Positions 35,486 to 43,044 of a stretch of DNA of 48,411 nt are shown here, in pieces; the stretch's first letter is position 1; each line of letters begins with the position of its first letter. The notes below the pieces were generated by a model that was given only the letters and a program-made list of their open reading frames with translations, was not told the DNA's origin and did not search any database. The stretch is taken from positions 1 through 48,411 of the forward strand of contig NZ_JACMYP010000035.1 in NCBI RefSeq assembly GCF_020889705.1, in the 5' to 3' direction. A program made the position numbers and the translations under genes. Source of the stretch: Bradyrhizobium altum. Lineage in GTDB: Bacteria > Pseudomonadota > Alphaproteobacteria > Rhizobiales > Xanthobacteraceae.

Positions 35486-37141
35486 ATGATCGCCCAATTG
35501 ACCCTGATAGAGCGGCAGCACGCAATCATGATCAGCGCGGCTATCGCCCTTCTCGGCGGCCTGATGATCCTGGCCGGCCGGGACGACCTCATGGGCGTTC
35601 ATGGTGCTCTGATTTCTGTCGCGAGCATCATCATGATCTTCCGCATCGGCGGGAGCTATTATGCTCCGCCGCCCTCCGAAGATCGCCTTAGGCACTACTA
35701 TGACGATCCGAGCAAGGTCGGCATTGTCCTCTCGATGATGTGGGTAGTCGTCGGACTCGCGGTTGGCGACTGGGTCGCCTGGCAGTTGGTCAATCCCGAT
35801 CTCACCTTCGGCGCCGGCTGGTCGAGCTTTGGACGGCTTCGACCGGTCCACACCACGTCCGTGATCTTCGGATTCGGCGGCAATGCGCTGATCGCGACAT
35901 CGTTCTACGTGCTGCAGCGAACCTCGCGCGCCCGCCTGCCGGACCAGGTGACCCCCTGGTTCGTGTTGTTCGGCTACAACCTGTTCTGCCTACTCGCCGT
36001 CACCGGCTACATGATGGGCATTACCCAGTCCAAGGAATACGCCGAACCGGAATGGTACACCGACCTCTGGCTGGTCGTGGTGTGGGTCACCTATTTCATT
36101 CTCTATCTGCGCACACTGGCCCGGCGCAAGGAGCCTCACATCTACGTATCGAACTGGTACTACATGGCGTTCATTCTGGTGGTGGCGATGCTGCATATCG
36201 TCAACAACCTCGCCGTGCCGGTCTCGCTCGGTCACGCCAAGAGCTACTCAGCTTTCTCCGGCGTGCAGGATGCGATGACACAGTGGTGGTACGGGCACAA
36301 CGCGGTCGCATTCTTCCTGACCGCCGGCTTCCTCGGCATGATGTACTACTTCCTGCCGATGCGCGCCGGTCGACCGATCTATTCCTACCGGATGTCGATC
36401 ATCAGCTTCTGGGGAATCACGTTCTTCTACATGTGGGCCGGATCGCATCACCTGCACTTCACCGCACTGCCGCAGTGGGTCCAGACGCTCGGCATGACAT
36501 TCTCGCTGATGCTCCTGATCCCGTCCTGGGCTTCCGCCGGCAACGTGCTGCTGACGCTGAACGGTGCCTGGGACAAGGTCCGCGACGACGCCACGTTGCG
36601 CTTCATGATGGTCGCTGGCGTGTTCTACGGACTGACGACCTTCGAGGGATCGTTCATGGCGATCCGCTCGGTGAATTCGCTGTCGCACTACACCGACTGG
36701 ACGATCGGCCACGTTCACGCCGGCGCGCTCGGCTGGGTGGCCATGATCACCTTCGGATCGATCTACGCGTGCGTGCCCTGGCTGTGGAAACGCGAGCGGA
36801 TGTACTCGCCCAAGCTCATCGAGGCGCATTTCTGGCTCGCGCTGGCCGGCACCGTCATCTACGTTTTCGCGATGTGGAATTCCGGCATCGTCCAGGGACT
36901 GATGTGGCGGACCTACAATGAGAGCGGCACGCTCGCTTATTCCTTCGTCGACACACTGGTCGCGATGCACCCTTACTACATCGCGCGCGCAGTCGGCGGA
37001 TTGCTGTTCCTGATCGGCGGGTGTCTCGGCGCCTACAATGTCTGGAAGACGATCAAGCTGCCGGGCACGGCTGCTGAACATGCGGGTGATCTTCCCCAGC
37101 CCGTCGTGCTCGGCGCGGGCATCCCGCAGGCCGCGGAGTGA
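35486..37141 (+). CDS. ccoN: cbb3-type cytochrome c oxidase subunit I
   Basis: The 551-residue catalytic subunit of the high-affinity cbb3 oxidase (FixN of rhizobia). Histidines that bind haem b and the b3-CuB centre lie in RPVHTTSVIFGFGG, MLHIVNNLAVP, WWYGHNAVAFFLTAGFLG, AGSHHLHFTALPQW and DWTIGHVHAGALGW. About 14 membrane helices are expected. The ATG at 35486 has CGGGG upstream; an ATG at 35468 is in frame. The last bases overlap the region of the ccoO start. No clean FNR/FixK box is visible upstream, unlike well-studied fixNOQP promoters. Confidence 0.96.
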   Translation: MIAQLTLIERQHAIMISAAIALLGGLMILAGRDDLMGVHGALISVASIIMIFRIGGSYYAPPPSEDRLRHYYDDPSKVGIVLSMMWVVVGLAVGDWVAWQLVNPDLTFGAGWSSFGRLRPVHTTSVIFGFGGNALIATSFYVLQRTSRARLPDQVTPWFVLFGYNLFCLLAVTGYMMGITQSKEYAEPEWYTDLWLVVVWVTYFILYLRTLARRKEPHIYVSNWYYMAFILVVAMLHIVNNLAVPVSLGHAKSYSAFSGVQDAMTQWWYGHNAVAFFLTAGFLGMMYYFLPMRAGRPIYSYRMSIISFWGITFFYMWAGSHHLHFTALPQWVQTLGMTFSLMLLIPSWASAGNVLLTLNGAWDKVRDDATLRFMMVAGVFYGLTTFEGSFMAIRSVNSLSHYTDWTIGHVHAGALGWVAMITFGSIYACVPWLWKRERMYSPKLIEAHFWLALAGTVIYVFAMWNSGIVQGLMWRTYNESGTLAYSFVDTLVAMHPYYIARAVGGLLFLIGGCLGAYNVWKTIKLPGTAAEHAGDLPQPVVLGAGIPQAAE

Positions 37142-37146
37142 ACATC

Positions 37147-37890
37147 ATGTCGTTGTTCGGATTTCACTACCGGCTCGAGAGCAAGGCGATCGGCCTCACC
37201 CTCGGGATCATCGCGGCCGCGAGCATCGGCGGGATGGTCGAGATCGCACCCCTCTTCACCATCCACCAGACCGTCGAAGACGCGCCCGGTATGCGGCTCT
37301 ACACGCCCCTCGAGCTCGCTGGACGCAACATCTATATCCGCGAGGGCTGCTACGCCTGCCATTCGCAGATGATCCGCACGCTGCGCGACGAGGTCGATCG
37401 CTATGGCCCCTATTCGCTCGCGGTCGAGTCGAAATACGACCACCCGATGCTCTGGGGATCGAAGCGCACGGGTCCAGACCTCGCCCGGATCGGCGAGAAA
37501 TATTCCGACCAATGGCACGTCGCCCACCTGAACAATCCGCGCGATGTGGTGCCGGTCTCGGTGATGCCGGCCTACGGATGGCTGCTCACAACGGAATTGC
37601 GCACCGACGATCTTGACCTTCACCTGAGGGCCCAGCGCAAGGTCGGCGTACCCTACACCGACAACATGATCGCCAACGCCGCAAGCGACGCATACGCGCA
37701 GTCCAACCCGGATGCGCCGCAAGCGGACGGTGTCATCAAGCGTTATGGCAAGGCCACAACATTGCGCGCATTCGACGGCCAGCCAACCCGCCTGACCGAA
37801 ATGGACGCGTTGGTAGCCTATCTCCAGGTGCTTGGGCATCTCACCGACGCGGCGCGCAAATCGATTGCAGAGGTGGAGGCCGGCCAATGA
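37147..37890 (+). CDS. ccoO: cbb3-type cytochrome c oxidase subunit II (mono-haem cytochrome c)
   Basis: A 247-residue subunit with one N-terminal membrane helix (IGLTLGIIAAASIGGMVEIAP) and a periplasmic haem c domain: the CXXCH motif is GCYACHSQM. The later RTGPDLARIGEKYSDQWHVAHL and VMPAYGWLL (axial Met) are typical. It carries electrons from CcoP or a soluble cytochrome to CcoN. The ATG at 37147 has GGAG a few bases upstream; a GTG at 37138 overlapping the ccoN stop is the alternative. It overlaps ccoQ by 4 nt. Confidence 0.95.
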   Translation: MSLFGFHYRLESKAIGLTLGIIAAASIGGMVEIAPLFTIHQTVEDAPGMRLYTPLELAGRNIYIREGCYACHSQMIRTLRDEVDRYGPYSLAVESKYDHPMLWGSKRTGPDLARIGEKYSDQWHVAHLNNPRDVVPVSVMPAYGWLLTTELRTDDLDLHLRAQRKVGVPYTDNMIANAASDAYAQSNPDAPQADGVIKRYGKATTLRAFDGQPTRLTEMDALVAYLQVLGHLTDAARKSIAEVEAGQ

Positions 37891-38057
37891 TCGTCGAGCA
37901 CGCGTTCCTGGTCGGCTTCTCGAAGTCGTTCGGGCTGTTCTACCTGATCGCCCTGTCGGTCGCTGTGGCGATTCACGCGATGAAACCGTCGAACAAGCAA
38001 CGATTCGACGAGGCGGCCCGATCGATCCTTCGCGATGAGGCAGAACCATGGCGGTAG
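37887..38057 (+). CDS. ccoQ: cbb3-type cytochrome c oxidase small subunit
   Basis: A 56-residue protein with one membrane helix (FGLFYLIALSVAVAIHAM) followed by a short charged tail (KPSNKQRFDEAARSILRDEAEPW). The size, helix and position between ccoO and ccoP identify it as CcoQ/FixQ, which stabilises the complex. Its ATG overlaps the ccoO stop by 4 nt, and its stop lies inside the first codons of ccoP, a 10-nt overlap, so the genes are translationally coupled. Confidence 0.93.
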   Translation: MIVEHAFLVGFSKSFGLFYLIALSVAVAIHAMKPSNKQRFDEAARSILRDEAEPWR

Positions 38058-38932
38058 AGCACCCAGATCGTGACGCCTATACGGGCTATCTCACGACCGG
38101 TCACGAGTGGAGCGGCCTGAAGGAGCTGAACACGCCGGTCCCGCGCGTGCTCTATTTCTTCCTGACGTTGGCGTTCCTGTTCTCGGTGGGCTACTGGGTG
38201 CTGATGCCGGCATGGCCGCTCGGCGTAACCTATACCAAGGGTCTGCTCGGCATCGACCAGCGCAAGCTCGTCGCAGTGTCGCTTCAGGATGCCGCACTCG
38301 AACGCAGCGTCTGGACCAAGCGGATCGAGACCGAGGATTTTGCTGCGATCCAGTCTGACGCACGTCTGATGACGATCGTGCGCGAGACCGGTCACACCCT
38401 GTTCGGCAACAATTGCGCGTCGTGCCATGGCGCCGATGCCAAGGGCGGTCCCGGCTTTCCGAACCTGACGACGAACTCCTGGCTCTGGGGCGGCAAGCCC
38501 GAAGATCTCTTCAACACCATCCGGGTCGGCGTCAATTCCGCGCATCCGGACACGCATGTCTCACAGATGCCGGCATTCGGCCGCGACCAGATGCTGCCGC
38601 GCCAGGACGTCATCAAGGTGGCGAGCTTCATCTACTCCTTGTCGCATCCGCGCGCGGATGATGTCGATCCAGCGACGATCGCAGCCGGCAAGGCGATCTT
38701 CGCCGCAAATTGCGTGGCCTGCCACGGAGCTGACGCAAAGGGCAATCCGGAGCTCGGCGCGCCCAATCTGACCGATCGCTTCTGGATCTATGGCGGCGAT
38801 TTCGACACCATCGACACCACGGTGTGGGGCGGACGGCAGGGCCACATGCCGAGCTTGGAAAGCCGGCTCTCTCAGCTCGACCGTAAGATCCTGACGCTCT
38901 ACCTCGTCGACAAGAGGATACCGCCCGAATGA
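38048..38932 (+). CDS. ccoP: cbb3-type cytochrome c oxidase subunit III (di-haem cytochrome c)
   Basis: A 294-residue subunit. The N-terminal part (GHEWSGLKELNTPVPRV) and one membrane helix (VLYFFLTLAFLFSVGYWVLMP) precede two haem c domains with CXXCH motifs NNCASCHGADAKGG and ANCVACHGADAKGN. The axial Met residues follow in SQMPAFG and GHMPSLE. It accepts electrons from soluble cytochrome c. Its start overlaps ccoQ and its stop overlaps the next gene by 4 nt. Confidence 0.95.
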   Translation: MAVEHPDRDAYTGYLTTGHEWSGLKELNTPVPRVLYFFLTLAFLFSVGYWVLMPAWPLGVTYTKGLLGIDQRKLVAVSLQDAALERSVWTKRIETEDFAAIQSDARLMTIVRETGHTLFGNNCASCHGADAKGGPGFPNLTTNSWLWGGKPEDLFNTIRVGVNSAHPDTHVSQMPAFGRDQMLPRQDVIKVASFIYSLSHPRADDVDPATIAAGKAIFAANCVACHGADAKGNPELGAPNLTDRFWIYGGDFDTIDTTVWGGRQGHMPSLESRLSQLDRKILTLYLVDKRIPPE

Positions 38933-39180
38933 CCGACCTTGCCTTCGAACGACGGAGCGGCAGGGCGACCGTGGCGCTCTGGTCCCTGATCGCGTGCGGC
39001 GTGGTCGCCGTGCTGGCCGCCAATGCGCACTTGCTTTATGTCGCGTCGAACTCGCAGCCGCCCTGTGTCGACCACCTCCGCCAGAACGAAGCCGGTAGCG
39101 AACCGGGCCTCTACCGCGCGGCCAGTTCGTCCTGTTCGCCGTCCGCCGGCCGCCCTCCTGCACAAGGAAACGAGCGATGA
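38929..39180 (+). CDS. Small single-helix membrane protein in the cbb3 operon, 83 aa
   Basis: An 83-residue protein with one strong membrane helix (TVALWSLIACGVVAVLAANAHLLYVA) near the N-terminus, then NSQPPCVDHLRQNEAG and a flexible Ser/Pro-rich tail. It overlaps ccoP at its start and the DUF2189 gene at its end by 4 nt each, so it is translated with them. The gene order would normally place ccoG and ccoH here. It is too short for CcoH and lacks its motifs. It may be an alternative assembly factor; I know no function for it. Confidence 0.75.
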   Translation: MTDLAFERRSGRATVALWSLIACGVVAVLAANAHLLYVASNSQPPCVDHLRQNEAGSEPGLYRAASSSCSPSAGRPPAQGNER

Positions 39181-39971
39181 CGATGCTCCCTTCCGTCGCG
39201 CCGCCGCTCCCGACGGTCAACAAGTGGGCTCGGCCATTGACGATGGCCGATCCGGTCAAATGGCTGGCACAAGGCTGGCGCGATTTCGTCACGCAGATGC
39301 CACTGAGCCTGGCCTATGGCGTGCTGATCCTCGCGATCTCCCTCATCCTGGTGTCGGGCCTGATCGCGCTCAGGCGCGACTACATCCTGTTTCCGGTCTT
39401 CGCGGGCTTCATGGTGATCGGCCCGATCCTGGCCGTCGGGCTCTACGAGAAGAGTCGACGGATCGAGGAAGGCCTGCCGGTGCGCTGGCAAAACCTCTTT
39501 TTCGTCAGGCCGCGATCCGGCGGCCAGATTCTGTTCACCGGCGTCCTGCTCTGCCTGCTGATGATCGTGTGGATCCGTGCGGCCGTGCTGATCTATGCGC
39601 TGTTCTTCGGCATGGTGGCATTCCCCGGACTCGACCATATCGCGCCGATGCTGTTCACATCAGGCACCGGCTGGGCGATGCTGACCGTCGGCACTCTCGC
39701 CGGTGGATTGTTCGCTGCCTTCTCTTTCGCGATCAGCGCGTTCTCAATTCCGATGCTGCTCGACCAGCGTACCGACGCGCTGACCGCGATGGGCTCCAGT
39801 ATGGCCCTGGTCTGGAACAATTTGCGCGTCCTTCTGGTGTGGGCCGTGATCGTGCTCGTGTTGTTTCTTGCAGGTCTCGGCACGGGCATGCTCGGACTGA
39901 TCGTGATCTACCCCCTGCTCGGTCATGCCACCTGGCACGCCTATCGTGCCGTGCAGCCGGAGGAGGCTTGA
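39177..39971 (+). CDS. DUF2189 family integral membrane protein
   Basis: A 264-residue membrane protein. The N-terminal WARPLTMADPVKWLAQGWRDF, the following helix (LAYGVLILAISLILVSGLIAL) and the GPILAVGLYEKSRRIEEG motif are characteristic of DUF2189 proteins, which often sit beside cytochrome c oxidase genes in alphaproteobacteria. Five to six helices are visible. Its start overlaps the preceding 83-residue gene, and it lies 24 nt before the copper ATPase. A role in oxidase assembly is suspected from context; no biochemistry is known to me. Confidence 0.88.
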   Translation: MTMLPSVAPPLPTVNKWARPLTMADPVKWLAQGWRDFVTQMPLSLAYGVLILAISLILVSGLIALRRDYILFPVFAGFMVIGPILAVGLYEKSRRIEEGLPVRWQNLFFVRPRSGGQILFTGVLLCLLMIVWIRAAVLIYALFFGMVAFPGLDHIAPMLFTSGTGWAMLTVGTLAGGLFAAFSFAISAFSIPMLLDQRTDALTAMGSSMALVWNNLRVLLVWAVIVLVLFLAGLGTGMLGLIVIYPLLGHATWHAYRAVQPEEA

Positions 39972-39995
39972 CCGCGAAACTGATGGAGCTTCCCG

Positions 39996-42245
39996 ATGAG
40001 CTGCTGTGCCCCTGGCGCCGAACTCTACCTTCAGCAGGTCAAAGCCGTTGACGACGAGATCCTGCTTGCAAGCCGGACCGTCCATGACGATCTCCGTCAG
40101 ACCGACCTGTCGGTGCCCGACATCCATTGCGGCGGTTGCCTGCAGCAGATCGAGACGGCCCTTCGCAAGCTCGAAGGCGTGGCGGAAGCACGGGCCAATC
40201 TCTCGACCCGCCGCGTCACGGTTCTGTGGCGCGGCGATTCACCGCCTCCCCTGATCCCGACGCTGACAGCGATCGGCTATCGGGCCCATATCCACGATAT
40301 CGACTCCGGAAAGCAGGACGCGGCGCTGGCGCAATTGCTGCGCGCACTGGCGGTTGCGGGCTTCGCCTCGACCAACGTGATGCTGCTGTCGGTTTCGATC
40401 TGGGCGGGAGCGGAAGCGGAGACGCGCGATCTGTTCCACTGGATATCGGCGCTGATCGCGCTTCCGACGCTTGTCTATTCCGGCCGGATTTTCTTCCGCT
40501 CCGCCTGGCGCAGCCTGAAGCACGGCCGGACCAACATGGATGTCCCGATCTCGATCGGCGTCCTGCTCACCTTCGCCATGAGCCTGTACGAGACCCTTCA
40601 TCATGGACCTTACGCCTATTTCGACGCGGCGGTATCGCTCCTGTTCTTTCTCCTGATCGGCCGGACGCTGGACCATGTCATGCGCGAGCGGGCGCGGGAG
40701 GCGGTTGGCGGGCTGGCGCGGTTGGCCGCGCGCGGCGCACTCGTCCTGCGGCCCGACGGCAGCCGCGCATATCTGCCGGTTGATGAGATCGAGTTAGGAA
40801 TGACCATCCTGCTGGCGGCCGGCGACCGGGTCCCAGTCAATGCGCGGGTGCTCGAGGGGGTCTCCGAGCTGGATTATTCGCTTGTGTCCGGCGAGAGCGC
40901 CCCGCGGCCAGCCATCGAGGGTGCGGAGCTGCAGGCGGGCATTCTCAATCTATCGGGACCACTGACCGTCGTCGCGACCGCCACGGCTGATCACTCGTTC
41001 CTGGCCGAGATGAGGCGGATGATGGAGGCTGCGGAAACCGGCCGATCGGCCTATCGCCGGATCGCCGACCGCGCCGCACGGCTTTACGCGCCGGTGGTTC
41101 ACTCGGTTGCGTTTCTGAGCTTCGTTGGCTGGATGATCGCGACCGGCGATGCGCACCGGGCCGTCACCATTGCGATCGCGGTCCTGATCGTCACCTGCCC
41201 GTGCGCGCTTGGCCTCGCCGTTCCAATGGTGCACGTTGTCGCCGCGGGGCGGCTGTTCAACAAGGGCATCATGATCAAGGACGGCAGCGCCCTGGAGCGG
41301 CTCGCCGAAATCAACATCGTGGTCTTCGACAAGACCGGCACGCTGACTGCCGGCCGGCCGCGGCCTACGGCGAGCGGCCGAACCGATGCCGATATCCTGG
41401 GCCTCGCCGCTGCGATCGCGATGCACTCGCGCCATCCCTATTCGCAAGCGGTGGCCGCGCTGGGCCCCGACGGTCGACAAGCCGTCTTCGACGCGGTGTC
41501 GGAATTTCCCGGCAAAGGTGTCGAAGCAAGACGCGGCGGCCACGTCTATCGCCTGGGACGTCAGGACTGGGCCGTTACCGGAGGCCAAAGCCCCGCGAAT
41601 GATCGCGATGCGACCGTGACACTTGCGATCGACGGCGTGGGCACTACCCATTTCCGCCTCGACGACACATTGCGCACTGGAGCGCGAGAGGCCCTCGCCG
41701 AGCTCAGAGGATCGGGAGCGTTCGTGGAAATCCTGTCCGGCGACCGCGAGCCGCGCGTGCGCGACATTGCCCGACAACTTGGTTTGACCTGGACGTCCGA
41801 CGCCGGACCGTCCGACAAGGTCAGACACGTTTCAGCATTGAAGCAGGCCGGCAATACGGTGCTGATGGTCGGGGACGGACTGAACGACGCACCGGCGCTC
41901 CGCGCGGCCGATGTGTCGATGGCGCCGGCGTCGGCTTCCGATATCGGACGCAACGCCGCCGATCTCGTATTCTTGCACGATAGCCTCGAGGCAGTTCCTG
42001 AGGCGGTCGCGATTTCGCGCGCGGCGCGTGCTCTGGTCCGGCAGAATTTTGGGCTGGCGATCACCTACAACATCGTGGCGATCCCGCTCGCCGTGCTCGG
42101 CACGGTGACGCCACTTCTTGCCGCGGTCGCCATGTCGCTTTCATCGGTGACGGTTGTCGCCAATGCGCTGCGGCTTGACGGCCGGGCGCAACGCGAACCG
42201 CGGGATGTCCTTCGGGCGGCAAAGCCCGTGATACAAAGCCCGTGA
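39996..42245 (+). CDS. ccoI: Copper-translocating P-type ATPase for cbb3 oxidase assembly
   Basis: A 749-residue P1B-type ATPase (FixI in rhizobia) that delivers copper for the oxidase centre. An N-terminal metal-binding domain has IHCGGCLQQIE at about 45-55. Membrane pairs follow, then the actuator region with SGESAPRP. The ion-site motif TCPCALGLAV, the phosphorylation motif DKTGTLTAG and the hinge GDGLNDAPAL are all present, and the HP motif is in MHSRHPYSQA. SCCAPGAELY at the N-terminus adds two more cysteines. It lies between the DUF2189 gene and ccoS. Confidence 0.95.
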   Translation: MSCCAPGAELYLQQVKAVDDEILLASRTVHDDLRQTDLSVPDIHCGGCLQQIETALRKLEGVAEARANLSTRRVTVLWRGDSPPPLIPTLTAIGYRAHIHDIDSGKQDAALAQLLRALAVAGFASTNVMLLSVSIWAGAEAETRDLFHWISALIALPTLVYSGRIFFRSAWRSLKHGRTNMDVPISIGVLLTFAMSLYETLHHGPYAYFDAAVSLLFFLLIGRTLDHVMRERAREAVGGLARLAARGALVLRPDGSRAYLPVDEIELGMTILLAAGDRVPVNARVLEGVSELDYSLVSGESAPRPAIEGAELQAGILNLSGPLTVVATATADHSFLAEMRRMMEAAETGRSAYRRIADRAARLYAPVVHSVAFLSFVGWMIATGDAHRAVTIAIAVLIVTCPCALGLAVPMVHVVAAGRLFNKGIMIKDGSALERLAEINIVVFDKTGTLTAGRPRPTASGRTDADILGLAAAIAMHSRHPYSQAVAALGPDGRQAVFDAVSEFPGKGVEARRGGHVYRLGRQDWAVTGGQSPANDRDATVTLAIDGVGTTHFRLDDTLRTGAREALAELRGSGAFVEILSGDREPRVRDIARQLGLTWTSDAGPSDKVRHVSALKQAGNTVLMVGDGLNDAPALRAADVSMAPASASDIGRNAADLVFLHDSLEAVPEAVAISRAARALVRQNFGLAITYNIVAIPLAVLGTVTPLLAAVAMSLSSVTVVANALRLDGRAQREPRDVLRAAKPVIQSP

Positions 42246-42261
42246 TACTCGGGATGCTCAA

Positions 42262-42414
42262 ATGATCGATTTCTTCTTTCTCGTGCCGATCGCGATAGGG
42301 TTGGGGCTTGCCGGCCTCGCTTCATTCATGTGGACGCTTCGGAACGGCCAATACGATGACCTCGAAGGTGCAGCTGAGCGGATCCTGTTCGAAAGCAAGC
42401 TCGGTCCGGAATAG
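42262..42414 (+). CDS. ccoS: cbb3 oxidase maturation protein CcoS
   Basis: A 50-residue membrane protein: one helix (FFFLVPIAIGLGLAGLASFMW), then TLRNGQYDDLEGAAERIL, which contains the conserved GQYDDL..A.RIL pattern of CcoS/FixS. It is required for cofactor insertion into the oxidase in studied species. The gene begins 16 nt after the ccoI stop and is the last of the cbb3 operon; a terminator-like structure follows at 42543-42613. Confidence 0.94.
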   Translation: MIDFFFLVPIAIGLGLAGLASFMWTLRNGQYDDLEGAAERILFESKLGPE

Positions 42415-42542
42415 CCAATCGTCAGGCGGCGAAAGACGCTCCGGTACGGAGGGCGCGATAGCGCTGCGAAGCAGATACTGTTCACGGCAAGGAACACGGC
42501 GGCCCAGGCGAAGCCTGGCTAGGGAGCACATCGCTCCCCGCC

Positions 42543-42613
42543 CGGACAATCCGATTCTAGTTCTGCAGCAAGCGGTACCCTCCCGCGAAGGGCAGAACAG
42601 GATTGTCCGTTTT
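42543..42613 (+). terminator. Terminator-like structure after the cbb3 operon
   Basis: CGGACAATCC (42543-42552) pairs with GGATTGTCCG (42600-42609), and inside it GTTCTGC (42560-42566) pairs with GCAGAAC (42592-42598). Four T residues follow directly. The loop is long (25 nt) and bulged, so termination strength is uncertain. Confidence 0.45.
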
Positions 42614-42818
42614 GCTCGCCCAATTATCCCATTCTACGACGGGCACGTGATCGACCTGTGCCATCGAATCTACGCGTTGTATCGAATGGCGTGAACATCA
42701 ACGGGAAAGTCGCACAGCAAACTAGCCGTGGGACGTCCCGATCACAGAGAAACGTCGCACGAGCCGCCTTGTTCTCGGCACCCCTCCGCGAAGGTCTTGG
42801 AAAATAAGGATTTTCCTT

Positions 42819-42864
42819 TGGTGGGCGCACCAGGGCTCGAACCTGGGACCCGCTGATTAAGAGT
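42819..42864 (-). tRNA. tRNA-Lys(CTT) 3' half, attachment-site remnant
   Basis: The minus strand reads from the anticodon loop CTCTTAA (anticodon CTT) through the stem TCAGC, the T arm CCAGG-TTCGAGC-CCTGG, the acceptor strand TGCGCCC, and an encoded ACCA end. The 5' half is missing: the adjoining sequence cannot pair with TCAGC. This is the usual footprint of an integrase that recombines within a tRNA 3' half. The complete tRNA gene is expected at the far end of the island, beyond this window. Confidence 0.85.
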
Positions 42865-43044
42865 TCAAAACGGGCGCCTCTCTACGATTTCTGAATCTAC
42901 GCCACGCTACGACAGCGGCCAAGAAGGTCTTTTATTTCTAGGGACTTGTCACATAGCTTCGCAGTCCAGCGAACCCAGACCTTCAAACACCTCGGCTCGC
43001 CAAAACCGTTTGAAAACCGTTTTAGCAGTTCACATCCGCCCCCC

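Larger units (their letters stand above)
42415..43044. other. Junction between cbb3 operon and genomic island, 630 nt
   Basis: No gene is convincing. It contains a terminator-like structure (42543-42613), a small hairpin GGAAAAT/ATTTTCC at 42799-42816 just downstream of the tRNA piece on the minus strand, the tRNA-Lys 3' half (42819-42864), and the leader of the integrase gene. Sequence composition drops in GC after about 42865. Confidence 0.55.
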
